Shown: piece by piece, positions 1-11,867 of the stretch
Position numbering within the stretch: the first letter of the stretch is position 1
Layout of the letters: every line of letters begins with the position of its first letter
Assembly: GCF_037975245.1 (NCBI RefSeq)
Contig: NC_092567.1
Span: 16,235,876-16,299,875 of the forward strand
Reading direction: 5' to 3'
DNA from: Apostichopus japonicus
Lineage: Eukaryota; Echinodermata; Holothuroidea; Aspidochirotida; Stichopodidae
Length of the DNA stretch: 64,000 nt
The notes under the pieces: model-generated
The model's database searches: none
Told to the model about the DNA's origin: nothing
What the model saw: only the letters and a program-made list of their open reading frames with translations
Program-made: the position numbers and the translations under genes

Positions 1-795
1 TGTATGTATATCTATGTAGCACTTACAGAATAGTGTTTTGCTTTCTATATTGTGATATTAACGAGTATGGGAAGAAATAAATATTATGGTACGAACGTCC
101 TAGCGGTTCAAATTTCATTTCACTGCTATGGTCGAGTGCATAAAGGCATTATAACCAATAAAATATAGCATCAGGGAGATCAAAGGTTCAATTCCTGTCT
201 AGGCAAAGTAAGGTAGATTTTTGGCAACTAGGAGAAATCCAGGTTTTTCATGATCTGAAATGTTTTTTTAATAATGAAAAATCTCCTAAATAAGTTTAAG
301 CTGTATAAACTGGATAACCACCCTCCGTAATGTGTAAATTACAAGCCATTCGGCTCCTCTCGTTCTTCATGTGGCCTGCTAACTGTCTTAAAATAGCAGC
401 CATTTAGGCCGTCAGAAGAGATTCAAGGTAGTAAGGCTAAGAAATGATTTTCAAACTTGAACTACGAACTTTCAGTAATGGTGCAGATTTTAAACTGTGC
501 ACAAATTTAGAACCGTTACTTTGTACCAATGAGCGTTTCGCTCACACACAATAACTTGTTTTACAATAACACCATAACATCTTCTGAGGCTTTCCGTTCT
601 TTTGTATATGGTAATATATTTTAAACTAAGAAAAGTCAGTATCGTGGTGGATAAAGATTGTTTGCCTTGTAAAATATTTGAGTTATCCAGCCCTTATAGG
701 AAATGATTGCAAATACATATAACGTGTATTCGATGAGCCCTACGGTACCAGAGTTTTTTTGGGAGTTGAATGAATTACATTTTGCAAAAGAAGCA

Positions 796-796
<1 letters not shown>

Positions 797-841
<45 letters not shown>
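797..841. repeat. (TA)n microsatellite
   Basis: An uninterrupted TA dinucleotide run. It produces a spurious low-complexity Tyr/Ile reading frame on the minus strand. No gene is evident around it: positions 1-1990 hold no recognisable coding sequence. Confidence 0.95.
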
Positions 842-845
<4 letters not shown>

Positions 846-1989
846 CAAATTGGTATGAATATGCACTCCATTATGCTGATAAGAGAAACCGACGTTTTTC
901 CGAGTTAAGATGTTAAATTTTCCAAAAAAAAAAAAAATGCCCCGTAACTGATATTGATTTCTTGGTATCTACAAATGTAACATAGATATCTTTTAAAGAA
1001 AGCGACTCTAAAACCGCCAACGCCTCCATATCACTTTTTGAACGTTTTTTTCTTCTCGCCAATGAAGTTCATAACAATTACACACTACGACACAAACATA
1101 TACTCATATATTGACATTTCAATAACTGTGTCCATTCCACACCTTCAATTTTTATTGTCCGTTATCCATGATCTTACTACTTCCCGTTACTTAAGAATTT
1201 CGCTCAGTTGTCGTTTCTTGTATTGTAATTATTTTGATATTGATAAATAGAAACAAACCTGTTGGCATCTTGAAGAATCACGTCAAAAAAGGCAGCCTGC
1301 TTCAAATTCATGCATACATGCATCTGTTCGTGTTAAGCTCTGTACCTCCCGTTTTGTGTAACCGACTTGAAATGTTTGGCATTTGACTGTGAGCATGCGC
1401 ATGTTTTAAGGGTACCTCTTCATAAAACGAAACTGATTTTTACCAAACGATGGGATTTTCCAAGTCCCAAATTACACAATCGGTATATTTCCGTATTTGA
1501 TAGCGGTGTTGCTAAATTTGGGATTACCCTCCACTGTAAGAAAGTTTGTGAAACGGAAGGTGCTTTGTGCAAAATCGTGCTATATTTTTTTTCCCTATTG
1601 AAACAATGTTGAAGAGGCTTCGATTGTATATGTTGTATCTCTAAAACATGTTAAATGCTTATAAACTGTATTTCATGATTTTTTGAAATAGTCTCTCTAT
1701 CAGTGTGGGTGGGGTAGATGGGTGGTGAAGGGAGAAGACGATCCTCCCAATTTTTCCGGGGGTTTCATTCCCCAAAAAGTATACGTGGTTGCTCCCCTGC
1801 TTCATTGTCTGTCTCGATTTGGAGAAAGTTTTGAAGGGGACACGAAATTTGGATCACATCAGTTCTCAGAAATAGTCTGAGTGGTGTTATGTTTGTTATG
1901 ATTGGGTAATATGCCCTCAATGACAGTTATTCAAAGCCAATTTATTCGCTCTAACACACCAATAACATCACTGTGGTCGAGTTGTACCG

Positions 1990-3202
1990 ACTTCGGTTCC
2001 TCTGTGAGTCAAATGCAGAAAAGGTCATCAAGGCCTTTGCAGTCAAGATCACATGCACGGCTGAGCACACGAAATAGATATGAAACCAGACACGCAATTG
2101 TTAACTGACGCTGTAAATATTTCTCTTCAATCATCATTGTTCTCTTCTCGATATATTCTATTGTTTGTTATTGCCCAGCAGTAAACCAAGTGACTTCCCA
2201 TTGCATTTATACATATATAGAAGTAAACTATAGTACTGGAAAGTCCCGAGAAAATATCAGCTTATATAATTATACAATTCCAAAATGGCAATTGTTCACA
2301 GTGTTAATGTTATTTATTGGCTGAGTAATACTTAAATTATGACTGCATGCCACGAAACCTGTCACACATTTACTCTTAAAATATCCATTTTTTTCTTTTA
2401 AATATATGTTGTTTCCCTTCATCTCTGATCTTAGCATTTCTGTAAAGGCTCTGCTGTTACGTGTATTCAAACTTCAACTCTATTCCTGTCATGATTTCAA
2501 ATAAGGAGCAGCATAGAAACAAGAGGGGTAATACACGGAGTTCCATATCTCGTTGCAAAATCCTCTTTACGAACTATTAAGTGTGGGCTTCACGACAATC
2601 TTAAAATCTTAAATCTTAAAAACCACATCACGTTTGACCTCAGTCATCACGGAACTTTAAGTATACCTAATTTAGTAAGGTTGCAAGTCTATATTCGACA
2701 GTGTCATTGCACTCATAGCCAAAGTAAAATAATGTTAAATTTTCGTTCAATTGACCTTTGACGTCTGACCTTTCATTTCAAACGTCTTCAAGGCATAAGT
2801 CCCTAGCTCGGGGCACTTTCATACGAGAATTGAAAGAACTATCATCTTACAAATACGGACAAGCGACGATCAGCCAAATCAAATTAATTTGCTTCATCAT
2901 TTACCTAGATCATCATAGTTATCAAATAAGAGGACCTCAATTGACATACTCATTAATTCTAATAAGGAGTCTTTTCGATACTTTCTGTGGGAATTATAGC
3001 ATAGATTCCGATTCACTTAAACTGAACTTTTGAAATCTGACCGCTGTGTTGTAACCATAGCAATTATATGTTTTGAAATATCTTGACACACCTATTATAA
3101 ATGTGCGTGCATGAAGTCAAACACTTTTCCTTTATCTTTTCCTTCCTTTTGACTAATTCTACCTTTAATCTCTGATATCTGACTTTTGATATCATTTAAA
3201 AG
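1990..3202. repeat. Segmental duplication copy A, part 1
   Basis: About 1990-2270 and 2870-3202 match 12335-12580 and 12600-12935 with scattered mismatches and indels (shared blocks around the GTCATCAAGGCCTTTGCAGT string and the TGTTGTAACCATAGCAATTA string). Copy A is then broken by the hAT-like element at 3203. It contains no convincing gene. A further fragment of this repeat (2640-2765) recurs at 19010-19110. Confidence 0.75.
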
Positions 3203-3942
3203 TAGTGTTGCGCCGATAATCGTTTTCAATATCGGTATCGGCCGATATTTGCAATATCGGCAGCATATCGGTATCGGTAAAATTTTGCCTAATTGCCGAT
3301 AACAGCAAGCCGATATTGAACTTTTTTTTTCACAGCAGAGCTACTTATTTATACTTGCAATGATTTGTTAATCTGCCCAAGACGATCCATTTCTTTAGCG
3401 TCAGTTAAACTCTTATTCATTTTCGATTAATATCCATGGAAACCTGACCCTCCGTAACCTCTAAAACACGTCTACGGCCATAGGCGTACGGGACCATTTC
3501 AGTTTGGGGGGGCAGAAAATTTTTGGCAAACAATGCCTCTCAGATTGCCGGAAACGGCACTTCTGAGGCCTTGCAAGTTGCATCTAAACATTCTTTATTT
3601 TATAATCTCACGTTTTAGAAATTTACACTTCCCCAAAAATTTGGTAAATTAGAAGAAGAAAAACAGGTAACATCACTTTGAAGGGAAAAATGGGACAGTA
3701 TATTTTTTAAGCTCCTATTTAGTTACCTTATTTATTATTTTAACATAGTACTCAGCTACCTCCAGAAAAACATACATTGTTCAACGACACGTAGGCGGGA
3801 TAATGTCGCTGTGTCGGGTGAGACTGCAATTTGTCTCAGAAAAAAAGTATAAAATATAACAAAGAATATGATAAACCTGCACCCCCCCCCATCCATGAAA
3901 AAAAATGTTTCTTATTAACACTCATGTTGGGGATGTCCAGGT

Positions 3943-4548
3943 CAAGGGCGGCGGAAGCACTTTTAATCTGGGGGGGGGGGGCACCGACATCAATTCAAAG
4001 GGCACTTTGCAGAAATTCGATTGGACTGATGCAGCCTTATATTTAGTACCCTTTATAACTCTTATTGCATTATCATATTTGTGTATAAACATCACTCCAT
4101 CAACGCCCCCCCCCCCCAAGGAAAATATGCATACTAGCACCGCAATATCCAATTCGCAAATTGGGAAACCAAGAACAATTTTTCTTTTGAGACAAAATGA
4201 GGTGAAATCATGCTAGTTGCTAATGTAGGAATCTTCCGAATTAAAGTTTTTTTTCTTGTTAATATCTTAACAAATTTTTTCCATTCAAAATAGCTTTGAG
4301 TTTGCCCCACAGAAATTCATTAAAAGTCACGGGCTTAGCCAGGATTTGCAACGTTGTATGCACGACTATCTGAGCGGAGTGCCACCATCGGTTGGCGCGG
4401 AGCGTACTAGAAAATTTTTGGTTTAACAAACCCCTCAGATGGCCGGAAACGGCCCTTCCCGAGTGTTCATTCTGGTTCCCTGGCCTCTTGCTAACTTGAG
4501 GCACCTCAGGCACGTGCCCCCTGTGCCCCCCCGGTTCCGCCACCCTTT
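3943..4548. mobile_element. hAT-type MITE, 606 bp
   Basis: The termini CAAGGGCGGCGGAA and, inverted, AAAGGGTGGCGGAA are flanked by an exact 8-bp duplication GTCCAGGT (3935-3942 and 4549-4556). The interior shares the GCGGAGYGCCACCA...GGTTGGCGCGGAGCGTAC stretch with the elements at 23624-24016 and 63083-63882. Poly-G and poly-C tracts lie near the ends. Short reading frames here are low-complexity and not genes. Confidence 0.82.
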
Positions 4549-5914
4549 GTCCAGGTAAACAATTGACTAGTTAGAAAAAAATTGATCGAGCAAAAGCGTG
4601 GGAGCCCAGATGAACTGCGCTTACGGTGGTGTTACACGGAAATATTCGGGCATCATGATGCTAAATAAAGAAAATCATAGAATTGTCGGGCAAAAATTTG
4701 AAAAAGATTCGGGCAAGCTACTGCATATATATATTCATATTTCATATATATTCAATGTATGTGTGGCTAAATGTGTAAGACTGCATTGACTCCTTACATA
4801 AGTTCTCATTCTGGACACTCAAAGAGTAGACTTCAGAAATAAGAGATCTGCCAAGCAAGATGATATACCAAACTGGAATTGGTCTAAAGTCCGAGTGCAG
4901 AAAACTGGACTCGAATACTATAAACGTGTGGGTATTACACATTTCTTTGTGGGTATACTGTACGGGTGGGATCTACATTAAATACGTGTTTGTTGCCACA
5001 TTGTTCAGTTCAGTGGTGTTGTTATTGTTTGTTGTGTAGGGCAATCAATCTTGTAAAGCTTTATACAACAGACACATCCCTACCTGTGATTCATTGATTA
5101 ACGGTAAACTGTAACCGTAGGTGCTTTTTTGTTTTTTAAATTATGTGTTGCAACTTACCAGGTAGAAACAATTAAACACAAGAACCCTGTGATACAACAA
5201 ATTTGAACACATTGTTAGTAACAGATGATGAAGCCGCAAATGAAAGTATGAGTTCATGTATAAGAATTCAAAATAATAACAATTTTGGAAGCTAGGAAAG
5301 TTTTAAAGAAAATGGTTACACATCTCTAAAAGAGTAATGGCGTTCCGTTATAACAATTCCTCATTCATATAAACACTTAATAGACATGCCGTTTTACCTG
5401 CAACTTTAAACCAGGGAGTTGAAAAAAATATTCATCTGTTTGCACAAATCGTAGATACAACCCTCAGTGTCAACGTGTAAATTGTGTAAACAAGAGTACA
5501 ACGACACAGGATTCGGTATTTGAGCAGGTTTCCAATAACATGTTTTCGTACTTTTTGGAATAATATCTTTCTTTCTTTCTGTAAAAAAAACGCAACTTCT
5601 CAAAAGAACCAACATTTCTTCCAATCCTTTGTATATTGAATTTGTTTCAAAACAAGTAAATGATAACAATCAACAGCAAAGTAGAAGGTTAAAAACACTC
5701 CCCGGCGTTACAAAGAAGTTTCATGCTGAAAGCAGTCAATGATGCGTTTCCAAATTTCCTGTGATTTGTTTTGCTAATAGTCCTTACCATTGTCTGCAAA
5801 GATTTTTGCATTTATCGTGCTCAATTTACACAACGTATTTTGTTTAAATAACTTATTTATATAGCGCATTATACCGACGGTCTCAATGCAACTAATAATG
5901 TAACGTTGCTGTCA

Positions 5915-6171
5915 ATAGGCGTACGAGGCGGGGGGCAGACTGCCCCCCTAGACTGACCCCCCCCCCCCAAATTTCCAGAGGACAAGAAATTCGGGCAAAA
6001 GTCCTGAAAAATTCGGGCAGCCTAAGAGGAGAAAAATATATATATATATATATTTTTTTTTCTCCTCTTAGGCTGCCCGAATTTTTCAGGACTTTTGCCC
6101 GAATTTCTTGTCCTCTGGAAATATATATATATTATATATATATATATATAGATATATATATATATATTTAT

Positions 6172-6202
<31 letters not shown>

Positions 6203-6420
6203 ATATATATATATATATATTTCCAGAGGACAAGAAATTCGGGCAAAAGTCCTGAAAAATTCGGGCAGCCTAAGAGGAGAAAAAAAAAAAATATATATAT
6301 ATATTTTTTTTTTCTCCTCTTAGGCTGCCCGAATTTTTCAGGACTTTTGCCCGAATTTCTTGTCCTCTGGAAATTTGGGGGGGCAGTCTGCCCCCCTGCC
6401 CCCCCGCCTCGTACGCCTAT
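5915..6420. repeat. Four-arm palindrome with TA-rich cores
   Basis: A unit of about 60 bp beginning TTTCCAGAGGACAAGAAATT occurs four times in alternating orientation (about 5975-6035, 6058-6120, 6221-6283, 6312-6374). The copies are separated by TA-rich spacers. The whole is bounded by GGCGTACGAGGCGGGG at 5919 and its reverse complement near 6418. This gives two stacked hairpins. It forms the right end of the larger element that starts at 3478. Confidence 0.8.
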
Positions 6421-7964
6421 GTCTACGGCGCGCGAATATAACCAATGACCTTCGTGAACCTTGGCCTACACATAGCATTAGTGCAGCATGTATACACTGT
6501 ACTGTACTAACCATTCATTTTCTCAAAGGCCTCCGTGAAAACCTTGAACATGATGCATAACTGCACTTTTAATTTTCCGCGAACACACTGCCGATTTCCC
6601 GCCGGTGTTCGCCCAGCGAACACGCCGAGCACGCGAGCATAAAGGCGTAGTGTCCAGGGGCCCGCCTTAGGGCCTTGGTGGGGTCATGGGGTAGAACCCC
6701 TTGTGGGGATCCTGGGGGATAAAGCCCCGAAAAATTGGGGGTTTTTTTGCGTGTCTGGCGATAAAAAAAAAAATCGCAGTTGAGTATGCAAAATAATTTT
6801 CTTATTTAAATTGTCACGAAATAGATGAAAATTTTAAAATGACAAGTTAGAGTAGCTATATTATGTTATAAAATGAAAAGAGATTTAATCTGTCTTTCAA
6901 TCTTTAAAAAGTGCAACTTACAAAACTTCCGATATTATGAAACAAACAACGTTCAGCAAAGCCCTGTCTCTAGACTGCCTAACAATGAATAGCGTGCACA
7001 ATGCGTACATTTTTACAACTGCGGTGTTTAACCCTATACCCAACTACCGCCGTACATGTGCTGCGAATTTTCCCAGGTACCTTCCCAAACACACTGTAAG
7101 CTCATCCCCTGTGTAACACCTGTTTGTTAACATTTTTTGGCAAGTTGCCAGGGAACTTTTCAGTTACGTGAGATCCGTAACCGCCGAGGGTGGTTAGGCT
7201 ATTTGCTATACAATTAACTATGGTAGGATATTATTTTTTCCGTATTTTTGGAAATTCTAGAAAATACTTTCTTTTTTCCCCCGCTTAAAAACAGATGTGG
7301 TCTTACGGTATATTCATAAATGGATGCACTAGAGCCTTGTTTACATGACATTAGTTGCATTTAGTACGATATGCCAGTTTTGCGTGAATTTTTCGAAAGT
7401 GTTTTGTTCGATCTTTCGTAATATTTGAAAGGTGTACCACCTTACTTTCCGTACACAATTGGTCATTTCTCTACTGATTTTCAGTTTTTTTCTTCTCCAT
7501 ACGGTCAAGTGAATAAGTTGTACATTGAGTATAAACTCAATAAATTATCATTTTTACATTGTGATCGACAGTTCGTAACCTAATTAAGATGCAATTTTGC
7601 AAGCATACGTTAACACTATAGCTACTTGTAAGTCTTTACGATGTTAAGGCTCACATTTACTGCGTACATTTTATTATCGCGTGCAGCGCTGCAGTGAAAA
7701 AGATTCTGGTTGGATTTCAATTATAATTCTCTTTTTCAAAATCAGGAAAAAAGTCATTCTTTTCAACTTAGGACAAAAGGAAAACAAAACACCATATTTT
7801 GTTGTTTACTTGAAGATTTATTTGTGAATGTATGCATGACTAAAAGTACGATTTTGCCTTTATTTTGTCTGTTACAAAATATCGGTATCGGTATCGGACC
7901 GATATTGGGATGATAATATCGGATATCGGCCAAAAGCGATATTGGTAATATCGGCGCAACACTA

Positions 7965-8600
7965 TTTAAAAGTGATAACTGCATTTTCATATTACTTGAT
8001 ATACCTCTGTCAAGACCAGTGAATGGTGGTAGTTCGATTCTTCTCCTTGGAGTTATAGCAAAAGATCGAGTTTGCCCTCTTAAAACTATGATTAGTGACA
8101 TTTTGTTAACATTTGACCTCGATGAAAGTGTTAACCACATATTTTGATAAAGCATAACACGTCCATCAACCCATCCAATGTAAAAACATTTACCGAAAAT
8201 GTATTCTTTACTTTTCTTTTAATGTTCAAAATGCAATTAACACCTATCACTGTTTCAAGCTATATTAAATTAATATATACTGTATTTGAAGACGGAGAGC
8301 TACCTACCCTACCTACCCACTAGGTGAGAATAGGAAGTTTGTGGGAACGGAAAGGGAAGTCCCCATTAAAACACCGAGTTCCCGTAAGCTGTTGCAATGT
8401 TAGTTTGAAGTGGTCACGGCGCGATGACTAATTTGTGAGGAATGGGGTCCGTAGCCATAGTTTCAATTGTTAACTGAAATGCTGGCTGATATCCCCCATG
8501 GCTGGGGTTTAAGTGTCAAAAAGGTGTTGGTGCCCATATCCATATGAGCATTTTGGGCGAGAATGAACAATCCATGAGTTTAATCAGTTTAGATTACTAC
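7965..8600. repeat. Segmental duplication copy A, part 2
   Basis: Positions 7973-8160 match 12938-13125 and 8290-8600 match 14695-15000. This segment is the continuation of copy A after the hAT-like insertion and before the LINE insertion. It has no gene of its own; the first about 19 residues of the open frame that begins at 8544 are host repeat, not reverse transcriptase. Confidence 0.75.
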
Positions 8601-9340
8601 TACGAATTATTGAACTGTATTCCATCACTGGACAAATACCAATTCGCATACCGCAGTGGCAGATCGACGGAGGATGCCTGCCTGCTTCTGGACACTATTC
8701 TACGTCAACATGTGGACACTCCTAGTAATTATGCAAGGATTTGTTTTATGGACTTCAGTTCTGCATTTAATACCATTTGCTGTTCTAAATTACTGGACAT
8801 TATGAAGGCGTATGTCAGTGACAATGTAATTATTCTACTTTATAATTTCCTGTTTAATCGTACACAGTTTGTTCACTGTAACAGTGTCAACAGTGATACT
8901 CTCGTAATTAACACTGGTGTTCCACAGGGTTGTTGCTTGTCCCCATTACTTTTTGAAATTTATACTGATTCATTAGTCTCTTGTTATGACAATGTTTATA
9001 TCTTGAAGTATGCAGACGATACTGCCATAATTGGGATGTGCACCGATAAAAACCCACAATGTCTAACAAATTATTTTGCAGCCATAGAGTATACTGTGAA
9101 TTGGTGCAAGGATAATTTTATGCTTATTAATGGTAAGAAAACCAAGGAAATGATTGTTGATTTTCGTGCAGTGCAAAGTCATGCCCCATTGTACATTGAC
9201 AATAATGTGGTTGAGGTTGTGTCAGATTTTAAATATCTTGGATTAACCTTCAACTGCTCGCTTACTTGGAATACCCACGTGAATAATTTGGCAGCAAAAG
9301 CTAAACAGAGATTATATTGTATTCGTAGGCTCGCCGGCTT
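8601..9340 (+). pseudogene. Reverse transcriptase fragment (5' block)
   Basis: Reverse transcriptase of a LINE-type retrotransposon, which copies its RNA into DNA at a nicked target. Visible motifs are FMDFSSAFNTI (finger/palm), GVPQGCCLSPLLF and the catalytic YADDT, followed by a WCKDNFMLINGKKTKE thumb region and FKYLGLTF. This order is normal for CR1/L2/Rex-type RTs. Endonuclease and N-terminal RT parts are absent. The open frame nominally starts at 8544, but sequence before 8601 belongs to the host repeat. The frame is cut after RRLAG by the element at 9341 and continues at 10356 with GFGLDFDKQLW. It has no intact start and is presumed non-functional. Confidence 0.9.
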
Positions 9341-10345
9341 GCGAATATTTTTTTCCCAAACTGAACTGACACTGAAATTATTTCCTCGATTTTGATTGGT
9401 TCTCAGCGAGCACGTGATATACTTTAGTTTTCAACATGGATCCTCCATAATCTGTCGATTTCAGTATGATCAACACGAACAAATTTAAGATATTCACATT
9501 AGCAACTTCCCAGAACTTTTGGTAGGTATATATGGCCGAAAGTATATAGTGAAGCAACTATTCCCAACTACTGCGCCCATTATAGGCAGTCCTCGATCGT
9601 TTGTTTACTCGCTTGACTCCGCTCTACACAGCACATACATGTAATGTAGCCTATTGTACTGTGCATAGTATACAACACAATAAAACAGTGCATATGTAAT
9701 TGTATATATGTAGCCGATGTAAATATGTACGAGGTGTTTGTGTACATTCGGGGTTGCGATACTTATAGTTTTATAATCATAAATTCAAAATGAACTCAGT
9801 CAATGAATCAAGATAGGCCTAGTCGAATATGTAGTGGCCATGAAGACGCGCGAGCGAGTGTCAGCCATTGAGTGTACACAAACACGGCATTTGACGATAT
9901 GTCTGTGTCTTTTGACTTGTTAACTAGTTGTGTATAGCCTTATAACCTATACTTACGAAACACATATGTTTACCGGCACCATTAGAAGTTCTTGTAGGCT
10001 GCATGGTGACCTAAGAGGCCTGCATTAACCGTATACGTATTAGTTCGAAATCTCAAATTCACCAATATAGGCCCTATCGCCCTTACAGTAGCTCTTGATA
10101 ACTGGACTAGCCTCACATTGTATCTACATGTAGGCACACTCAGGCCTACATACTTTAACTTAGCCTGTATACGGCCTACACACGTATTTTTGACATCATG
10201 CGGCTCATGAGGATTGGTATGATCAACACTAACAGTGTCACATACATTCATTGATAAACGCAGACTACCATTCCGGTTTTAATCAGCCAATCAGAATCGA
10301 GGAAATAATTTCAGTGTCAGTTCAGTTTGGGAAAAAAATATTCGC
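9341..10345. mobile_element. 1.0-kb DNA transposon (MULE- or hAT-like MITE) inside the LINE
   Basis: Long terminal inverted repeats: about 50 bp starting GCGAATATTTTTTTCCCAAA at 9341 recur inverted and almost perfectly at 10295-10345. The flanks CGCCGGCTT (9332-9340) and CGCCGGGCTT (10346-10355) look like a 9-bp target duplication with one later base gained. Removing the element and one flank restores the RT reading frame. No transposase is seen in the interior. A 9-bp duplication with long TIRs suggests Mutator-like; an 8-bp reading would suggest hAT. Confidence 0.82.
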
Positions 10346-10695
10346 CGCCGGGCTTTGGCTTAGATTTTGATAAGCAGCTTTGGCTTTTTCAGACAATGGT
10401 GCTGTCTTTCCTTGTGTACTGTGGCCCAGTTTGGCAGCTATCATCCTGTTCTAAAGGACAATTAGACTACTTGAATAAATCCGTCAAGTTGTATTCTACC
10501 ATCACGGATGATTTTATTGAACGTATCATATGTCTATGTGCTTCTTCTATAGTCGAGGATTCCGAACACCCTCTTTTTGATTTTTATATGAAACCACGTA
10601 GATTTTACACGATCCCACGTATGCGAACAGAACGGTTTAGGCGATCATTTTTACCTAGAAGTATTAAAACTTTGAATTGTATGATACATAGATAA
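10346..10695 (+). pseudogene. Reverse transcriptase fragment (3' block)
   Basis: Continuation of the LINE RT after the DNA-element insertion. It begins GFGLDFDKQLW, carries the FLVYCGPVW segment typical of the RT thumb/C-terminal region, and closes with FRRSFLPRSIKTLN just before a stop at about 10693-10695. That SFLPRSIKTLN-type ending is common at the C-terminus of LINE ORF2 proteins. The frame is compatible with the 8601-9340 block once the insertion and its duplicated flank are removed. Confidence 0.85.
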
Positions 10696-11069
10696 CTTTT
10701 TTAACCTATTTTTAAGATGCTGTAGTCCATTTTATTATATTGTCATTTTATGATGAATATCAATAAATTTTACTTTACTTTACTTTACTTTTACTACAAG
10801 TTTCCATTCTGAGCGTATCTTTTTAGATGTAAGCCATTGAAACAATGTTTTGTTTTTAAGGTGACAGGAGTGGGAAGGAAGTTGCCCCCTATGCTTCTTG
10901 ACTACTGCCAGGTGAGGAATATGCATTCACTGCATGTTTATATTGTATGTATGTCACGGCGCCTACGCCTCTTTTCGATGTTCTGGTAAGATAGGGCGGC
11001 GAACTTAGGGGCTCAATTGAACGTATAGCGAAACGAAAGAAAACATACGATATCCTACATTTAATTTTG

Positions 11070-11330
11070 TTCTCAATATACACAGTACCGTAGCAACTGG
11101 GGGAGTGGGAGACGTTTTCAATATTCACAGGGACGTCACCATTGGGGAGTGGGGACGTTCTCAATATTCAGAGGACCGTAGCCACTGTGTAGTAAGGGAC
11201 AGCCTCAATATACACAGGGCCGTCGCCACTGGGGAGTGGGGACGTTCTCAATATTCAATGGGCCGTACCCACTTGGGGAGGGAAGGATGTTCCTTAATTT
11301 ACATAGGGCCATAGCCACTTGGGAAATGGG
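11070..11330. repeat. Minisatellite, about 44-bp unit
   Basis: Around five diverged units built on a TCAATATTCACAGGGCCGTA-like core followed by CCACTGGGGAGTGGGGACG. The homologous array in copy B occupies about 15540-15785. Open frames here are repeat artefacts. Confidence 0.8.
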
Positions 11331-11687
11331 CGGGGCGGGATTCTTGTCTCCATTTCCTCCACCTTTCGTCCAATGGGCTTACATTTTATAACACATGCAC
11401 GTTATTATGTATACACTGTGCTTCTCGCAATGTAGTTAACATGATGAAAGTTATGGCACACTTTTGCATTTCTTCCCCTTATCGAATACAATATATCCCC
11501 AGAGCAGATGTCATCCAAATGTTTGGCCCCAACCCCGCCTTCTGTTAGAACAGAGGGTAGAGCTTATATTTTCTCATGGAGGCAAAATATGTCACCAAAA
11601 CAGAACTGGCATTGTTCGATACAGGTGGCAAATGCCTACAGTGGAATTACGACCGTCGCTACCGGTTTCGAACCTCTGGACACACAA

Positions 11688-11760
11688 TCAGCGTCCATAG
11701 TCTAGTTGGTTACGGTGCCCGCATATAAGGGGGGGGGGGGCACGGCTTCGGATCCCTGCG
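11688..11760 (+). repeat. tRNA-derived SINE head (degraded)
   Basis: Begins GTCCATAGTCTAGTTGGTTA, an A-box-like tRNA D-arm. The B box is damaged (CTTCGGATCC) and follows a poly-G expansion. The better-preserved copy at about 16152-16225 has GGTTCGAATCA. Confidence 0.55.
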
Positions 11761-11815
11761 GAGGCAGGCGGTTTTTTCACTGGTCTGGATTTTACAATAT
11801 CACAATAACAAATAC

Positions 11816-11816
<1 letters not shown>

Positions 11817-11862
<46 letters not shown>
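11817..11862. repeat. (TA)n microsatellite
   Basis: Uninterrupted TA run between copy A of the segmental duplication and the telomere-like block. Confidence 0.95.
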
Positions 11863-11863
<1 letters not shown>

Positions 11864-11867
11864 CTAT

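Larger units (their letters stand above)
3478..6420. mobile_element. Nested DNA element with CATAGGCGTACG-type termini
   Basis: The left end reads CCATAGGCGTACGGG and the right end reads CGTACGCCTAT, an imperfect inverted pair. The 8-mer GTCTACGG occurs immediately outside both ends (3470-3477 and 6421-6428), as expected of a target duplication. It lies inside the 3203-7964 hAT-like element and contains the 3943-4548 MITE and the palindrome at 5915-6420. The left TIR is offset by two bases, so the exact edge is uncertain. No transposase is recognised. Confidence 0.65.
3203..7964. mobile_element. hAT-like DNA transposon (non-autonomous or host of nested insertions), 4.76 kb
   Basis: Perfect 15-bp terminal inverted repeats TAGTGTTGCGCCGAT at 3203-3217 and inverted at 7950-7964. 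They are flanked by an exact 8-bp target duplication TTTAAAAG (3195-3202 and 7965-7972). Both ends carry subterminal clusters of ATCGG/CCGATA motifs, as hAT elements often do. Paralogous copy B at about 12930-12939 reads straight across the site without the element, which confirms the boundaries. No transposase domain is visible; much of the interior is other elements nested inside. An 8-bp duplication is the established hAT signature; the superfamily assignment rests on that and on the termini. Confidence 0.88.
8601..10790 (+). mobile_element. 5'-truncated LINE (CR1/L2/Rex-like non-LTR retrotransposon), interrupted
   Basis: Encodes a reverse transcriptase C-terminal two-thirds in two blocks (8601-9340 and 10356-10695). 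It ends in a 3' tail of ACTTT repeats (about 10769-10790). The 7-mer TTACTAC flanks both ends (8594-8600 and 10791-10797). Empty-site paralogues at about 14988-15010 and 15262-15280 read directly from GATTACTAC into AAGT, which fixes the insertion limits. The element is dead: the 5' part is missing and the RT is split by a 1.0-kb DNA transposon. Confidence 0.85.
10797..11800. repeat. Segmental duplication copy A, part 3
   Basis: Matches about 15000-16260 of copy B: the same order of the CATTCTGAGCGTATCTT block, a GC-rich minisatellite, a block near ACACATGCACGTTATTATGT, and a tRNA-like SINE head. Both copies end in TA-rich microsatellites (11817-11862 and 16281-16407). No gene is supported. 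Confidence 0.75.

Noticed and set aside
3831-4543. Overlapping frames of 70-100 codons
   Set aside because: They lie across poly-G/poly-C tracts of a MITE, have no domain and conflict with one another.
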